Shown here: positions 31,582 to 41,700 of the stretch, one piece after another
Layout of the letters: each line of letters opens with the position of its first letter
Position numbering within the stretch: position 1 is the stretch's first letter
DNA from: Parietichytrium sp. I65-24A
Lineage: Eukaryota; Sar; Bigyra; Thraustochytrida; Thraustochytriidae
Assembly: GCA_012862575.1 (NCBI GenBank)
Contig: BLSF01000015.1
Coordinates: forward strand, 433,545-497,544
Direction of reading: 5' to 3'
DNA length: 64,000 bases
Translations under genes and position numbers: made by a program
The notes under the pieces: model-generated
The model's input: the letters and a program-made list of their open reading frames with translations, nothing else
The model's database searches: none
Told to the model about the DNA's origin: nothing

Positions 31582-34500
31582 ATGTCGACGCCATCGGAGA
31601 TCGCTGCAATAGTCATGGACGGTGAGTGCGTGGGGGGGTCTGCACTCACCGGCCTTCCTCGACTGGACAAGTCGATGAGCTCTGTCAGCAAGGATTGGAG
31701 CTCGTTTCCCTCTTTGGTGACCATCTGCACTGAAGATGGATTAGAGAGCATTTGTCCAAATCTTGAAGGCCTGCTTGGAATCGAAGACGACAACTTCTCA
31801 CCGGAAGTTATTCTAAACGGCGATGGCAGTGTCGGGTTTATTGGAGTCGTGCAGAGCTATGGTATGTATGCAGGCGGATGCGCGGTGCTGGCGGTGGTGT
31901 CACTTTTATTCCTGATTGGGTACATGTGCACAAAATGCATTTGCTGCTGCAGGCGTAAGTTAAGCAAGGACAAAGAGCCAGTACAACGAAAGCCAGAATC
32001 GCGAGCAAAGCGAATGTTCTGCCAGCTTTCCGCATTCATCTGCCTCTCGTTCTTGATTTTGTTTTGCATGGCCTTCATGATTGTCGGGGACAAGCGTGGA
32101 AACAAGGGCCTCACTACAACTCAAACCTTGCTCGCCACCGGCGCACCGGTCGGAACTGCAAAGTTCATCTCGGGCCTGCCTGACTTTGTGACTTCGTCGC
32201 TGTCCTATGTCATTGGCGTCGTTGTGGTGCACTCTGCGGAGATCGTCAATAAAACCTTGACTGACAACGTGGACCTGCGTGCCATTAACAGTTCCTTCAC
32301 ATGTATTGACGACATGATTTCCTCTCTCGGCGGACCGATTCTCACGGACATGTCCCAAATGTCAACTGATATCAACAGCGCGTTTGCAGTATTTCCTGAC
32401 CTCAGCGCGACCGCAACTCAAGTCGAAACGCTGAACACGCAGCTCGGTGAACTCGGAACTTCGTTGGATGACGTCAAAACGTTTTTGACCGAACTCAAAA
32501 CGAATCTTCAGGGCTTGGACCTTACTTCCGTGACCGACGCTCTGGACACCTTGAACACAACCTTGACTGTAGACTTGGAACCCGCCATAGAGGATCTGAA
32601 AACTGATCTCCAGGCAATCCAAACCAATTTGCCTACCTCAACGGAGGTAGACAGCCTCGCCACGAACCTGGAAGACTTCGCGTCTGCTCCTGATACCACC
32701 AAATCTGCAGCGATTCAGACGGACGCGGATGCTTTGAAAACTAAGCTATCCTCCATTCCAACTGGTGTGAGCGTAAAGGTGACCAATGTCCAGGAATTGT
32801 TTACGAACGCTACTGTCGCTTTGGGAGATTTAAAAGCTACTTTCAATGAAAGTAAAACCAAGATCGATGCAATCCCGGGAGCCGTACAGGTGAACGAAAC
32901 GCTCACCCCTCTTCGCGACATCGTGAACGCGATGGAGCTCTCCAGTTTGGCGGACGCTTTGCAAGCAATGGGCGATGCAGTTGCTCTATTTCCCACTGGT
33001 CTTGGCGATACATTGGACAACCTTAACGATGTCTTCGATCTGCTTCCCTGTGCAATGCAACTGAAAACCCAGCTAGACAACGTCGCCAATAACCTGTTGA
33101 CACTTCCAGAAGACTTTGCCAATATGACCTCTGTGTTGGACGACATGAATTCGACCATTTCAGAACAACGAGGCACGTTGGATGACATGAAGACATTGAT
33201 CGCAGACATGGACAACCAATTGGCGGCGCTTCCAAACACGACCGAGTACGTGTCGTTGCTGAATGATCTCGATTCGACAATCCAAAGCTCTATGAGCAGT
33301 CTTCAGGTGGAGGACCAGGTCAAACCAATTGACGATAGCCGCGCTAGCATCAATCTAACCGAGATGATCGTTTCCATTGAGGAGTTGGAAACTAGTCTTG
33401 GGTCTGGAAACCCGGTGCGCATTTCGTCAGACGAGATGAGCAATCTCGAGAGCTTGGACACCACCACCGCAGATGCAGTCACTCAGCTGACAACCCTGAT
33501 TGACAAGTTGAGCGAATGGGATGCGTCCACAACAAAACCTGGAGTTTGCAGCAATGACTTGAGCCAGCAGTGTGGTCCTGGGGTGACTCAAGTTGTCTGC
33601 ACGGACGAACAATGTTCGTGGTATCTCGTCGAGCAGGCGGTTCTTGCATGTGCAGATGCGTTAAGAACCCTCTCTTCCAACCTTGCTTCAATGCCAGACT
33701 TTTCTTCGATGGTGAGTGGATTGGACGATGGGCTCACCTCGATCCAGAATATGCCTTCGATGGACCAGAGTCTCGTCACAGACCTGCAGAGCACTATCGA
33801 CGCCTTCTTGCCGGAGATCGACACATACATCGCAAGCGTGGACACGATGCAGCAGCAACGAACTGACGGAGTCAACAATATGGACCTTGCTACTGTGAAG
33901 ACCCAACTCATAGATGCGGAGTCAGTCCTTGGGTCGGTGGAGTCGTCCATATCCGTTGTGGACGACACCATCCAGACGTTGAACGAGACCGCAGGCGACA
34001 CGAGCATGTCTGAGATGATTGGCACGATTGCGGATATGTTTTCTGTTCTCACCAAACTTCTGTACGATGACTTAGAAGGGCTTTTGGACGAGATCCGCGG
34101 GTCCAACGTGATCGAGACCATGATGTCAACTGAGGGGACTGGAGCGGCTCTGTTGACGGTTGCCAAGGTGCTGCAGCGCATAGCCGAGCCATTCACAAGC
34201 ATCCAATTTGGTTCCGCAGAGGAGACCGATGCGTACTCGGGTACCGAAGATGTTGAAGATGCCTACAGCAGCGCAGAGAGTGATGGCAACTTTACAGCGA
34301 TTGAAGATTTGATCAAGGAGTACAACGACCTTTTTGCAAGCTTTGACATCGCCGCATCTACGACTTTTGATAACGGGCATTTATTTTACATCATCAAGGT
34401 TCTTGCAGCTGCTGATGTGCTGGAGAGCTCTTTGGGGAACACGGCATTGTTTGAAGCTTTACGAAGTGACACTCGCACCCTGCGCGTAGATGGTGCATAC

Positions 34501-35436
34501 GAAAGTGGATCTTCAGAGGCAATTGCTTACGACGAGAACTCCACGCTGTGCTTAACGAACGAGTGTCTCACAAACACGATCGCCGCCTTCAACACGGAGC
34601 CAATCGATCCAATTCCGCTGTCTCGCCAACAAGGAATGGCCTTGCTCAACGTCTTCCCGGCCCTGATGCTATTTTTCGCCTTCTTGGCACTCATAGTTTC
34701 TGGAACAGGCCGTGGCAGTTGCTCTGGGCCATTCGTTTTCTGCGGGTGCTGCATGAACATTTTTGTCTTTCTCTTCATGGGAGTCTTGTTTCTACCGATC
34801 CTCATGTTCACTAGCGACTTTTGCTCAAACATGGAGCCGGTTATGCTTTCGAGCATCAACGCTGTCGAGCCAGCGATGTGCACAATGTTGGGCATGAATA
34901 CAACGGAGTCTGACTCCCGCGGAACGTTCTGTTCCCTGGAGCTCAGCAACACTTCTGTGTTAGAGCTGGATCTGGACGAGATCGTGGAGAGCATCTTGGT
35001 GTCATGCAGTGGCGAAAGTTTTGCGAACCTCGACGAGTCGGCTACGGAAAAGGTAGAGCCGATTGCGCAGCTATGGACTTCTGCCAAGGCCATGTCTCGT
35101 GATCTGGTTGAGTATCAAATTCGCCCAATGCTGGAAATGAATGGCACCGAGTTCAAGAGCGGCCTGGAAGAAGGTGTGGACCAGCTGCTGGACGAGCTAT
35201 CGCTGGGTATGGACAGGATTCTCAGCAACGCTGCTGGCGCGATGGACTGCGAGTCGCTCTCGCTTATTCTGACAACGGTCAAGGATCCGCTATGCTGCAA
35301 CGTGGTTGACTCCTTATTTTGGCTGGTGATTCCTTGGATCTGCATCTGCATGAGCATCACGTGCTGCACAGTCCCAATTTTGTGTTGCACGAATCGCAAG
35401 CGCGAGTCGATGACAAAAGTCTTTGCAAAGCCATGA
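31582..35436 (+). CDS. prominin-like five-pass membrane protein
   Basis: The 1284-residue product has the prominin topology: about 95 N-terminal residues, TM1 (about 95-114), a short cytosolic Cys cluster (CTKCICCCRRK), TM2 (about 147-169), a very large loop (about 170-1022), TM3 (about 1023-1046), a second Cys-rich turn (GPFVFCGCCMN), TM4 (about 1055-1077), a second loop of about 165 residues, TM5 (about 1243-1266) and a short basic tail. The Cys-rich turn after TM1 is the best prominin mark. The large loop is two to three times longer than in animal prominins, rich in Asp/Thr/Leu, helix-prone and dotted with NxS/T sites. It probably organises membrane protrusions, but that rests on topology. 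No obvious signal peptide follows the ATG at 31582; an upstream 5' exon is possible. Confidence 0.65.
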   Translation: MSTPSEIAAIVMDGECVGGSALTGLPRLDKSMSSVSKDWSSFPSLVTICTEDGLESICPNLEGLLGIEDDNFSPEVILNGDGSVGFIGVVQSYGMYAGGCAVLAVVSLLFLIGYMCTKCICCCRRKLSKDKEPVQRKPESRAKRMFCQLSAFICLSFLILFCMAFMIVGDKRGNKGLTTTQTLLATGAPVGTAKFISGLPDFVTSSLSYVIGVVVVHSAEIVNKTLTDNVDLRAINSSFTCIDDMISSLGGPILTDMSQMSTDINSAFAVFPDLSATATQVETLNTQLGELGTSLDDVKTFLTELKTNLQGLDLTSVTDALDTLNTTLTVDLEPAIEDLKTDLQAIQTNLPTSTEVDSLATNLEDFASAPDTTKSAAIQTDADALKTKLSSIPTGVSVKVTNVQELFTNATVALGDLKATFNESKTKIDAIPGAVQVNETLTPLRDIVNAMELSSLADALQAMGDAVALFPTGLGDTLDNLNDVFDLLPCAMQLKTQLDNVANNLLTLPEDFANMTSVLDDMNSTISEQRGTLDDMKTLIADMDNQLAALPNTTEYVSLLNDLDSTIQSSMSSLQVEDQVKPIDDSRASINLTEMIVSIEELETSLGSGNPVRISSDEMSNLESLDTTTADAVTQLTTLIDKLSEWDASTTKPGVCSNDLSQQCGPGVTQVVCTDEQCSWYLVEQAVLACADALRTLSSNLASMPDFSSMVSGLDDGLTSIQNMPSMDQSLVTDLQSTIDAFLPEIDTYIASVDTMQQQRTDGVNNMDLATVKTQLIDAESVLGSVESSISVVDDTIQTLNETAGDTSMSEMIGTIADMFSVLTKLLYDDLEGLLDEIRGSNVIETMMSTEGTGAALLTVAKVLQRIAEPFTSIQFGSAEETDAYSGTEDVEDAYSSAESDGNFTAIEDLIKEYNDLFASFDIAASTTFDNGHLFYIIKVLAAADVLESSLGNTALFEALRSDTRTLRVDGAYESGSSEAIAYDENSTLCLTNECLTNTIAAFNTEPIDPIPLSRQQGMALLNVFPALMLFFAFLALIVSGTGRGSCSGPFVFCGCCMNIFVFLFMGVLFLPILMFTSDFCSNMEPVMLSSINAVEPAMCTMLGMNTTESDSRGTFCSLELSNTSVLELDLDEIVESILVSCSGESFANLDESATEKVEPIAQLWTSAKAMSRDLVEYQIRPMLEMNGTEFKSGLEEGVDQLLDELSLGMDRILSNAAGAMDCESLSLILTTVKDPLCCNVVDSLFWLVIPWICICMSITCCTVPILCCTNRKRESMTKVFAKP

Positions 35437-35725
35437 GCTTTGCTTTCAATTCATGTTTTCAATCTTTCTCCAAACTTATATATATATAAAAGCAAACCTT
35501 TGCACCCTTCCTTGTTTCTCTTAGACACAATTGTAGAACAAGCGACACTGGAGCGCTCTGGCGAAGTAAGTAAAGAAAGGAGAACCGTTCTTGGCTCCCA
35601 ACATTGATTCACTTTGCCCTTCTTCTCCCTCCGGTATACTGACCTGTTCTGAAAAAAAGAAAAAGAAAAAAAAAGCTGAGGCAAGGGGACTTTCTTTTCA
35701 TCTACTTGGCCATCTTTCAATCCAT
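35437..35725. other. convergent 3' region
   Basis: 289 bases between two convergent genes, with a TATATATATA run (about 35476-35486) and an A-rich run near 35653-35676. No gene. Confidence 0.6.
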
Positions 35726-36760
35726 TCACAGCCTGCCCACCGGCGCGGCGCGTTTGACTGCGACACCCGTCACGAGTCGGCCCAGGAGCGGCATGTCAAG
35801 CCTGAGCTCCCAGGCGTGCACGTCCCAGTCAAGTTTGTGCAGTTCTTCCAGCGTGGTCCTGTTGCAGTTGCACCCGTCCGAGATGGTGCACCACAGCGGG
35901 TTCACCAAGTCCTGAGCAATGCGCTCCCACGACCCTTTCTCTGCTGCGACGTGCTCCACGAAGAAAGCGCATCCGCCGGGCTTGAGCAGCTGATGCACCT
36001 GCGCCAGCACCTCAGCCTGGTCCGGCACTTCGCACAGCACATTCCCCAGAACAACAGTGTCGAACTGCTCCGCTCCGCGCTCAGCCAGCAGCTCGCCTGT
36101 CACCCCTCCGTACACCTCCACCTCCATCTCCATCTCCATCTCAGCTCCTTGAACATCTCCCATTCCCGCACCACCTTTCGCATTGCCTCTCGTCCTCGAC
36201 TTGATTGCCTCAGCGCGCCGACGAATGGCAGCATGCAAATGCTTGTTCGGCTCCAGCGCCACCACGCGAGACACCTTCTTCTCCATCTTCTTCATCTTCT
36301 TCTTCATCTTGTTCTCATTGTCATTGTCATTCTCATCATCATCATCATCATGATCATCATCACCATTCTTGTCATTCGCTTTGCTCAGCCATTCCAAATA
36401 CTGGCCGTCGCCGCTGCCCACATCCAGCACGTGCCCTCGCGCCACCGGCATGAGCACGCTCTTCTTGACCTCTCTCAGCGCCTTGTCCATGCCCTTCATC
36501 ACCGACGGCAAGAACGCTGCCGCCGCCCTCGACGACACGTTCTTGAAACGCAGCAGGCACACGACCGCCGCCGCGCACAGTCCCAAGCGTCCCAGCGCGG
36601 ACCGTCCCCGGCGCGTACCGAGGAGCCCGGCGAGGACGGGCACCAGCGCGAGACGGGAGAGGGGCCATGAGCCGCGCGACTGCGCGCCGCGGACCATGCT
36701 CTGGCTGGCGCGCACGTCCTCGCCGCGGACCACCACTGTAGCGCCGTCGGGGAGCAGCAT
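35726..36760 (-). CDS. METTL7-like SAM-dependent methyltransferase with charged insertion
   Basis: Class I methyltransferase; METTL7 relatives sit on ER or lipid-droplet membranes and methylate small thiols or lipids. The 344-residue product has two short hydrophobic N-terminal stretches (about 37-49 and 60-71, likely membrane anchor), SAM motif I VLDVGSGDG (111-119), ALEPN (168-172, acidic end of motif II), LGNVLCEVPD (238-247), LLKPGG (258-263) and EHVAAEKGS followed by NPLWCTISDGCNCNRTT, the block that marks the METTL7 group. Between motif I and motif II lies an insertion at about 128-162 of Asp/Asn/Glu then Lys/Met, encoded by a CAT/TTCATC microsatellite. A second repeat codes for EMEMEMEVEV (207-216). 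Start ATG at 36760. The function is inferred. Confidence 0.85.
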   Translation of the reverse strand: MLLPDGATVVVRGEDVRASQSMVRGAQSRGSWPLSRLALVPVLAGLLGTRRGRSALGRLGLCAAAVVCLLRFKNVSSRAAAAFLPSVMKGMDKALREVKKSVLMPVARGHVLDVGSGDGQYLEWLSKANDKNGDDDHDDDDDENDNDNENKMKKKMKKMEKKVSRVVALEPNKHLHAAIRRRAEAIKSRTRGNAKGGAGMGDVQGAEMEMEMEVEVYGGVTGELLAERGAEQFDTVVLGNVLCEVPDQAEVLAQVHQLLKPGGCAFFVEHVAAEKGSWERIAQDLVNPLWCTISDGCNCNRTTLEELHKLDWDVHAWELRLDMPLLGRLVTGVAVKRAAPVGRL

Positions 36761-38719
36761 GGCGGGACGGTCGCGGAACAGTTCCTGCTTGCACTTGCAC
36801 TCGGGGAAAGGGTTCTGAGTACGCGATTCGATGGTCGCGGACTGTTTGGTACGTTTCTATGATCCGTTTCTGTCCGTTTCTATCCGTTTCCACTGTGGCA
36901 ATGTCGAATGTTCAACAAGTTTGTTTGTTGCGTTTGTTTATGTAAGTTTATACGTTTTGTTTGGCCGAGATCAATGGGCCGATCTTTTGCTGGTTACTGC
37001 GACTACTACTCGCACTGGTAAGAGCGGAAATGAAAGTGTGGGAGTAGTACCGGTACTCACCCCCACCACTAGTAGCTAGTAACTGGTAGCTATGTAGCTA
37101 GAGAAATCTTACTATCGATCTCATCAGCATCAGCATCAGAATTCAGATAATAATACTAGTGCTATTGGATGATGTACAATAGGAGTAGCCAGTAGGAATG
37201 TCCGTAACCAAGAGGGATGGACTGAGTTCCTATTGAAATACCGTGACTAGAGTAGCACGAAGCGTCATAAGTAGACTAGCTCTCGCTTTAGTTAGAGAGT
37301 TGGAACACGTTGCAATGAAGAGTCGAGTTTGTGAAGACCTTTACTTTGCACGCCTTTATATATCGCGTTTCTTTGCTGTTCATACGTCGCGTTTCTTTGC
37401 TGTTCATGTCTTTGCTCTAGAGTTCCTGCTGGATTGCTGGATTGGGGGAATGGGCGATTGGGAAATAGCCTTCTTGCAAGTATTCTTTCGGGCTGTGTTT
37501 GTGCTCTGGGAGATTCGCCTGCAGTTGAAACGTCTCGATCGATTCCTTCAACTCAGAAGCCACAGGTGCGTCGAGGTCGAGCACGTAATTTGGAAAAGAT
37601 TAACGCTTTATGATAGGTCTGAAAGGTTTCCTGGATTGATCGACTCATTGCTTTCCTTGCGAAAGTAAAACTCGCCAAAGACACCATGAGCTCTGCAAGA
37701 GTGCTTGAGGAGCAAGGGCTGGCAGAGATGTGCTTTTGAAGTGGACGCGAGAGGTCAGGCTTCCGGTCCAGCTTCGACGATTGACAAAATCAAAGCGAGG
37801 TTCCACCTTCTGTCCATTTTGAACAGAGCATGTTTCTGAGCTCGATTCTGTAAACTTGAACGGAACCCATGACGAAGTCGGAGCTCGCAGTTGCTTTCAC
37901 CTTTCATAATTCTTCATCGTTGGAACTGCAATACGGCGCTCCCGGTGCCCAGACTGTACGCGAAGACAAGATGGAAAGAGCACTCGCGGGAAAGTTTCAA
38001 TTTCACGCAATTTCCAAAACTCAACAAAAACTTCAAATCAACTACAACACGCTCAAAGTGGTATGGGAACCACCAGCGAGCGAGTTCGCCGTCAGTAGGG
38101 TTTTTGCGCTCCGATCCGACAGAACTGTTAAAAACTGCAGTTGTTCACCTGTGCCACTAGTCCAGCACGAAATATTCGCGGTTCTCGGAATCTTGGCCCC
38201 TCTTCTCGCCGCAGGGAAACTTCATTAGCTCTCGCTTTGAACTTCAACTTTGAATAAAATAACCTCAATTTTTCAAAAATCGAAATTCATAAAGGACTGA
38301 AAGGACTGGATTTGAAAAAAATTCAAAACAATAAAGGACTGGATTCAAAAAAAATTCAAAACAATAAAGGACTGGATTCAAAAAAAAATTTCAAAACAAC
38401 AAAAGCATTGACACTCTTTCATCAGCTGCACTCACTCTCCCCCCCGGACCTAGGGAAGCAAGTTCATAATACCAAAACCTCCCCCCACCACACATTTTCC
38501 CCTTTCCCCTGCGCCGATTCCGGTATCGCTACGCTCAGGCTGTGATTCGTTTGAACAGCTCTCTCTCTCTGTCTGGTCTCGCTAAGAGTGGCATGGTTCT
38601 TGGTAGGAAAGGGGTCCGCGAGTACAGCGACCTCGGCGAATTGCACACGAGGGGCAGGGCGCGGGGACACGGAGCGCGACCCGAGCCGCGGCCGGCGAAA
38701 CAGATTCGCCGAGAGGGCC
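36761..38719. other. 2-kb divergent intergenic region
   Basis: Between the methyltransferase and the 1688-residue gene. It includes a 22-base duplication (GCGTTTCTTTGCTGTTCAT, about 37364-37408) and an approximately 33-base A-rich tandem repeat at 38290-38400. Open frames at 37243-37668 and 37869-38228 have no recognisable domain. Confidence 0.55.
38290..38400. repeat. A-rich tandem repeat, unit about 33 bp, three copies
   Basis: Three imperfect copies of a unit containing AATAAAGGACTGGATT followed by an A run and TTCAAAACA. A shortened copy (AAAGGACTG) precedes them. It lies about 320 bases upstream of the start codon at 38720. Confidence 0.85.
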
Positions 38720-41700
38720 ATGTCGGCAAGCGCGGGCGGCCGCTGTGAAGGGATTGCGGACGCTAACGCCGCGGAGAGGCAAGGCAGAAACTCCGAGAGA
38801 GAGAGAAAGAATGAGAATGAGAATGAGAATGAGAATGAAAAAGAGAAAGAGAGTGAGGAGCATGTGGCGGAGCAACACGGTAATGGCTGCGGCGCAGAGG
38901 GCGAAGATCAGAGTAGTGAGAGAGGAATACTTGGGAATGGAAATGAGAAGGAGGTTGTTGCTCCTCAGGAACGCAAGGTCGCGGCGGATGTGATGTCGGG
39001 GAAACCTAGCGCTCGTGGGCAGTCGACGTGGGAAATCGAGGTGGGCAAGTGTCTGAGAGCAGACGGTAGCGTGTTCTGCGAGACTGCGGCGCAGATGAAG
39101 AGATTGGTGAAAGTGGCGAGCCGTGCATGGAGCATTACGGAAAAGGCGCTGGCGATGGAGCTCCTGTTGCGGTTGCGAGCCGGGGCGATGGAGAGGATCG
39201 CGGAGAAAAAGCCGCTGCGTGGGTACCTTGCGTTTATTTTGAAGAGCGCGAAACACGCTTCTGTGAAATTCAAGTGCTGGTGCGCGTTGGCGGAGGGAGG
39301 GCAACTTTGCATATGTATCTCAACGCAGATGTCCATGTGCAACGAAGGGATGGTGACACCGTGCATTTGCAAGGAATCTTGTCAGTGCAATGCGCTTAGG
39401 CCCTCTTCCTCGTCTTCGTCGAACAAAGCCCAATCGCCGGGGTTTCAAGCCGATGTTTTGCTCCAGAATTGTATGGTTCTACTTGAGCAGTTGACTGTGT
39501 TGGTCCGACTATATGGCTCGTACCTAATTTTGAGCGAGGAGGACACAGAGGAGCTCGAAAGGAATCCGTGCCTTCCAGAAGAATTGCCGCAAGGCCCGAA
39601 AGAAATATTCTCGCTGGCGTGGAGTGCGCTGCAGCAAGCTGTGAAGGATGAGGGGAAGGCGGCAAAGAGGCGGAAGGAAAGTCCCCAGCTGCAAATGGAG
39701 CCTCTTGCGGTAAAACCTGTTCGCAGCGAGAGCGCGGACAGTGGTGCGGGCCTTATGAATCCATTTGAGCTCAATACTTTGCCGGCACAGGGGTCTGACC
39801 AAGCCAGAGTCGAAGAATTGCCACAAACCACTACCGCTCCCCGGGAGACGAGCGCTTCCTTGGCCGCTGAAAATACACCGCAATTAGATGGCACAGGGGC
39901 CTCACTCGCAAATTCGCAAGTCGTTGACCACTCGCATTCTCGTACTGAATGGCATGCCACTCAGCCTAACCCGCCAGTGACCACAGATAGCAATACTGCT
40001 GGTGGGGAATCACAAGAAGAAGCTACCCCCGGGGCTAACCAGACCCGATCGAGCACTCGTATCTCAGTTTCATTCGGTGATCAGCCCGTTTCTGGTCAAA
40101 GGAGGCCACGCGAATCTCGTCGCAGCGGAGCTAGAATCCAACAAGGAGGTGAAGAAGAGTATTCAAAGTTGGAGCTAGACATGGAAACCGGTACGTACGT
40201 CTTTAGGCGGGCAAGGCTCAGCCAAGCTGATCGTGGCCAGGTAGCCCGCTACGGGGGCTGGGGAAAACCACAAGAAAGGGTTGTCGTTCGTTTCTTGGCA
40301 GAGAACGATGTGACGGGGCACAGTTTCGCCCTTGAAACGCCGGGATATCAATATAAACCCAAGGGGGCTTGGAAATGCCCTAAGTTACCCCCGCTTCCTG
40401 CCATGTCACATAAATGGACATCACAGTACGAGCAAGAGGAGAAGAGAATTGGCCAAGCCGCTTGTCTCGATGCAGAAACATTTTCTGTTAAACGACCTCG
40501 GTATAGTCAGAAGTTAGTTCAGAGCACCGAGCCTATTGACCCTTACTTGCTCTTCAAGGCTGCGGATGCCTTGCATGAAATGCCGGATAGCCATCGTCAG
40601 GGCGAATATTTCGCGCTTTGGTGGGATTGGATCTCACAAATGCGTGATCCGGGGAACGCAGTAATTGAGTATTTCGGGAATATACATGTCCTCCTCTCTG
40701 CTGCAAAGTTGAAGGTGTCGTACTCAAAGTTATTGTTCGGGAGGCCCATGGGGCGAATTTTGAGGGACATCATTTCCAAAGGAGTAGAGCACGCGCTAGT
40801 TTCCTTCCTTCTAGAAGTGCAAGGCGCGGTGCAGCAGAAACTGGTCTCGCCCAGACAGTGGAAGGATGTATTGCTGACCCAGATTGACGGAATGGACAGC
40901 TTGATGTTCGCCTTCAATGTGAAAGTTCCTTGGTTTTTTGTCATAATTGCGGAGAAAACCGCAGCCATATTAGATTCGGAGGGCTTTACAAAGCTTTTCA
41001 CCAGACAAGGCGTGGATACGATGAACAACACATACTTGCACTATTTAGCAGGCTGTGGGCCAGGAGTCGCGCTTCGCGCCTGCGAACTCGTGTGTAACAT
41101 CGTGCAAACCACTTGCCGTGGGCCGAATGGCGTGTATCACATATGGCTCAATGCAGCCAACGCAGGGAATTTAACTGCTGGGGAAGTATGTAACGATAAG
41201 GAGGTCCAGGAATTTCTGCGCCGGCAAAATAGCGTTTGCGTGGAGGCTGCCCTTGAGGGGAAACACATGGGTCGCTTTGGTGATTTGGAATACCTCAGTG
41301 ATTTCAAGGTGGGTCCCGACGCGGTGCTCATGAGAATGACTCGTGCTTTCGAAAGCGTTTTGACCGCATGCAGTCAAAAAGAAATGAGTAGTGACGAGTG
41401 TTTGTATTTTTTGCGGAACTCTTCAATGAAACAGTCGTTCGTTACATCAGCATTCGTGCCGACTCGCGTGTTCCAAATACTCGGATATGTGTTTTCAGGC
41501 TATAGTTTCTACACTGCTGCTCCACAAAGGGAGGCGGTGACAAATGTGTTCAAGAGATTTCTATCGTTTCTGAACAGCCTTCGCAAGAAAGGTTTTCTCA
41601 GTCTGGAGAATTACTGCACATTACTTTCGGAAAGCTTTCAAAATGGGACCAACGTTTTTCGTAAAGCTGTGCGATGTCTCTCGAATGCTCCGTTCGCAAT

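Noticed and set aside
37243-37668. 141-codon plus-strand frame with duplicated SRFFAVH
   Set aside because: No ATG at its start, no domain; the internal repeat is a 22-bp DNA duplication.
37869-38228. 119-codon frame beginning with ATG
   Set aside because: No similarity or domain visible and base composition like the surrounding intergenic DNA. It could be real, but there is no support.
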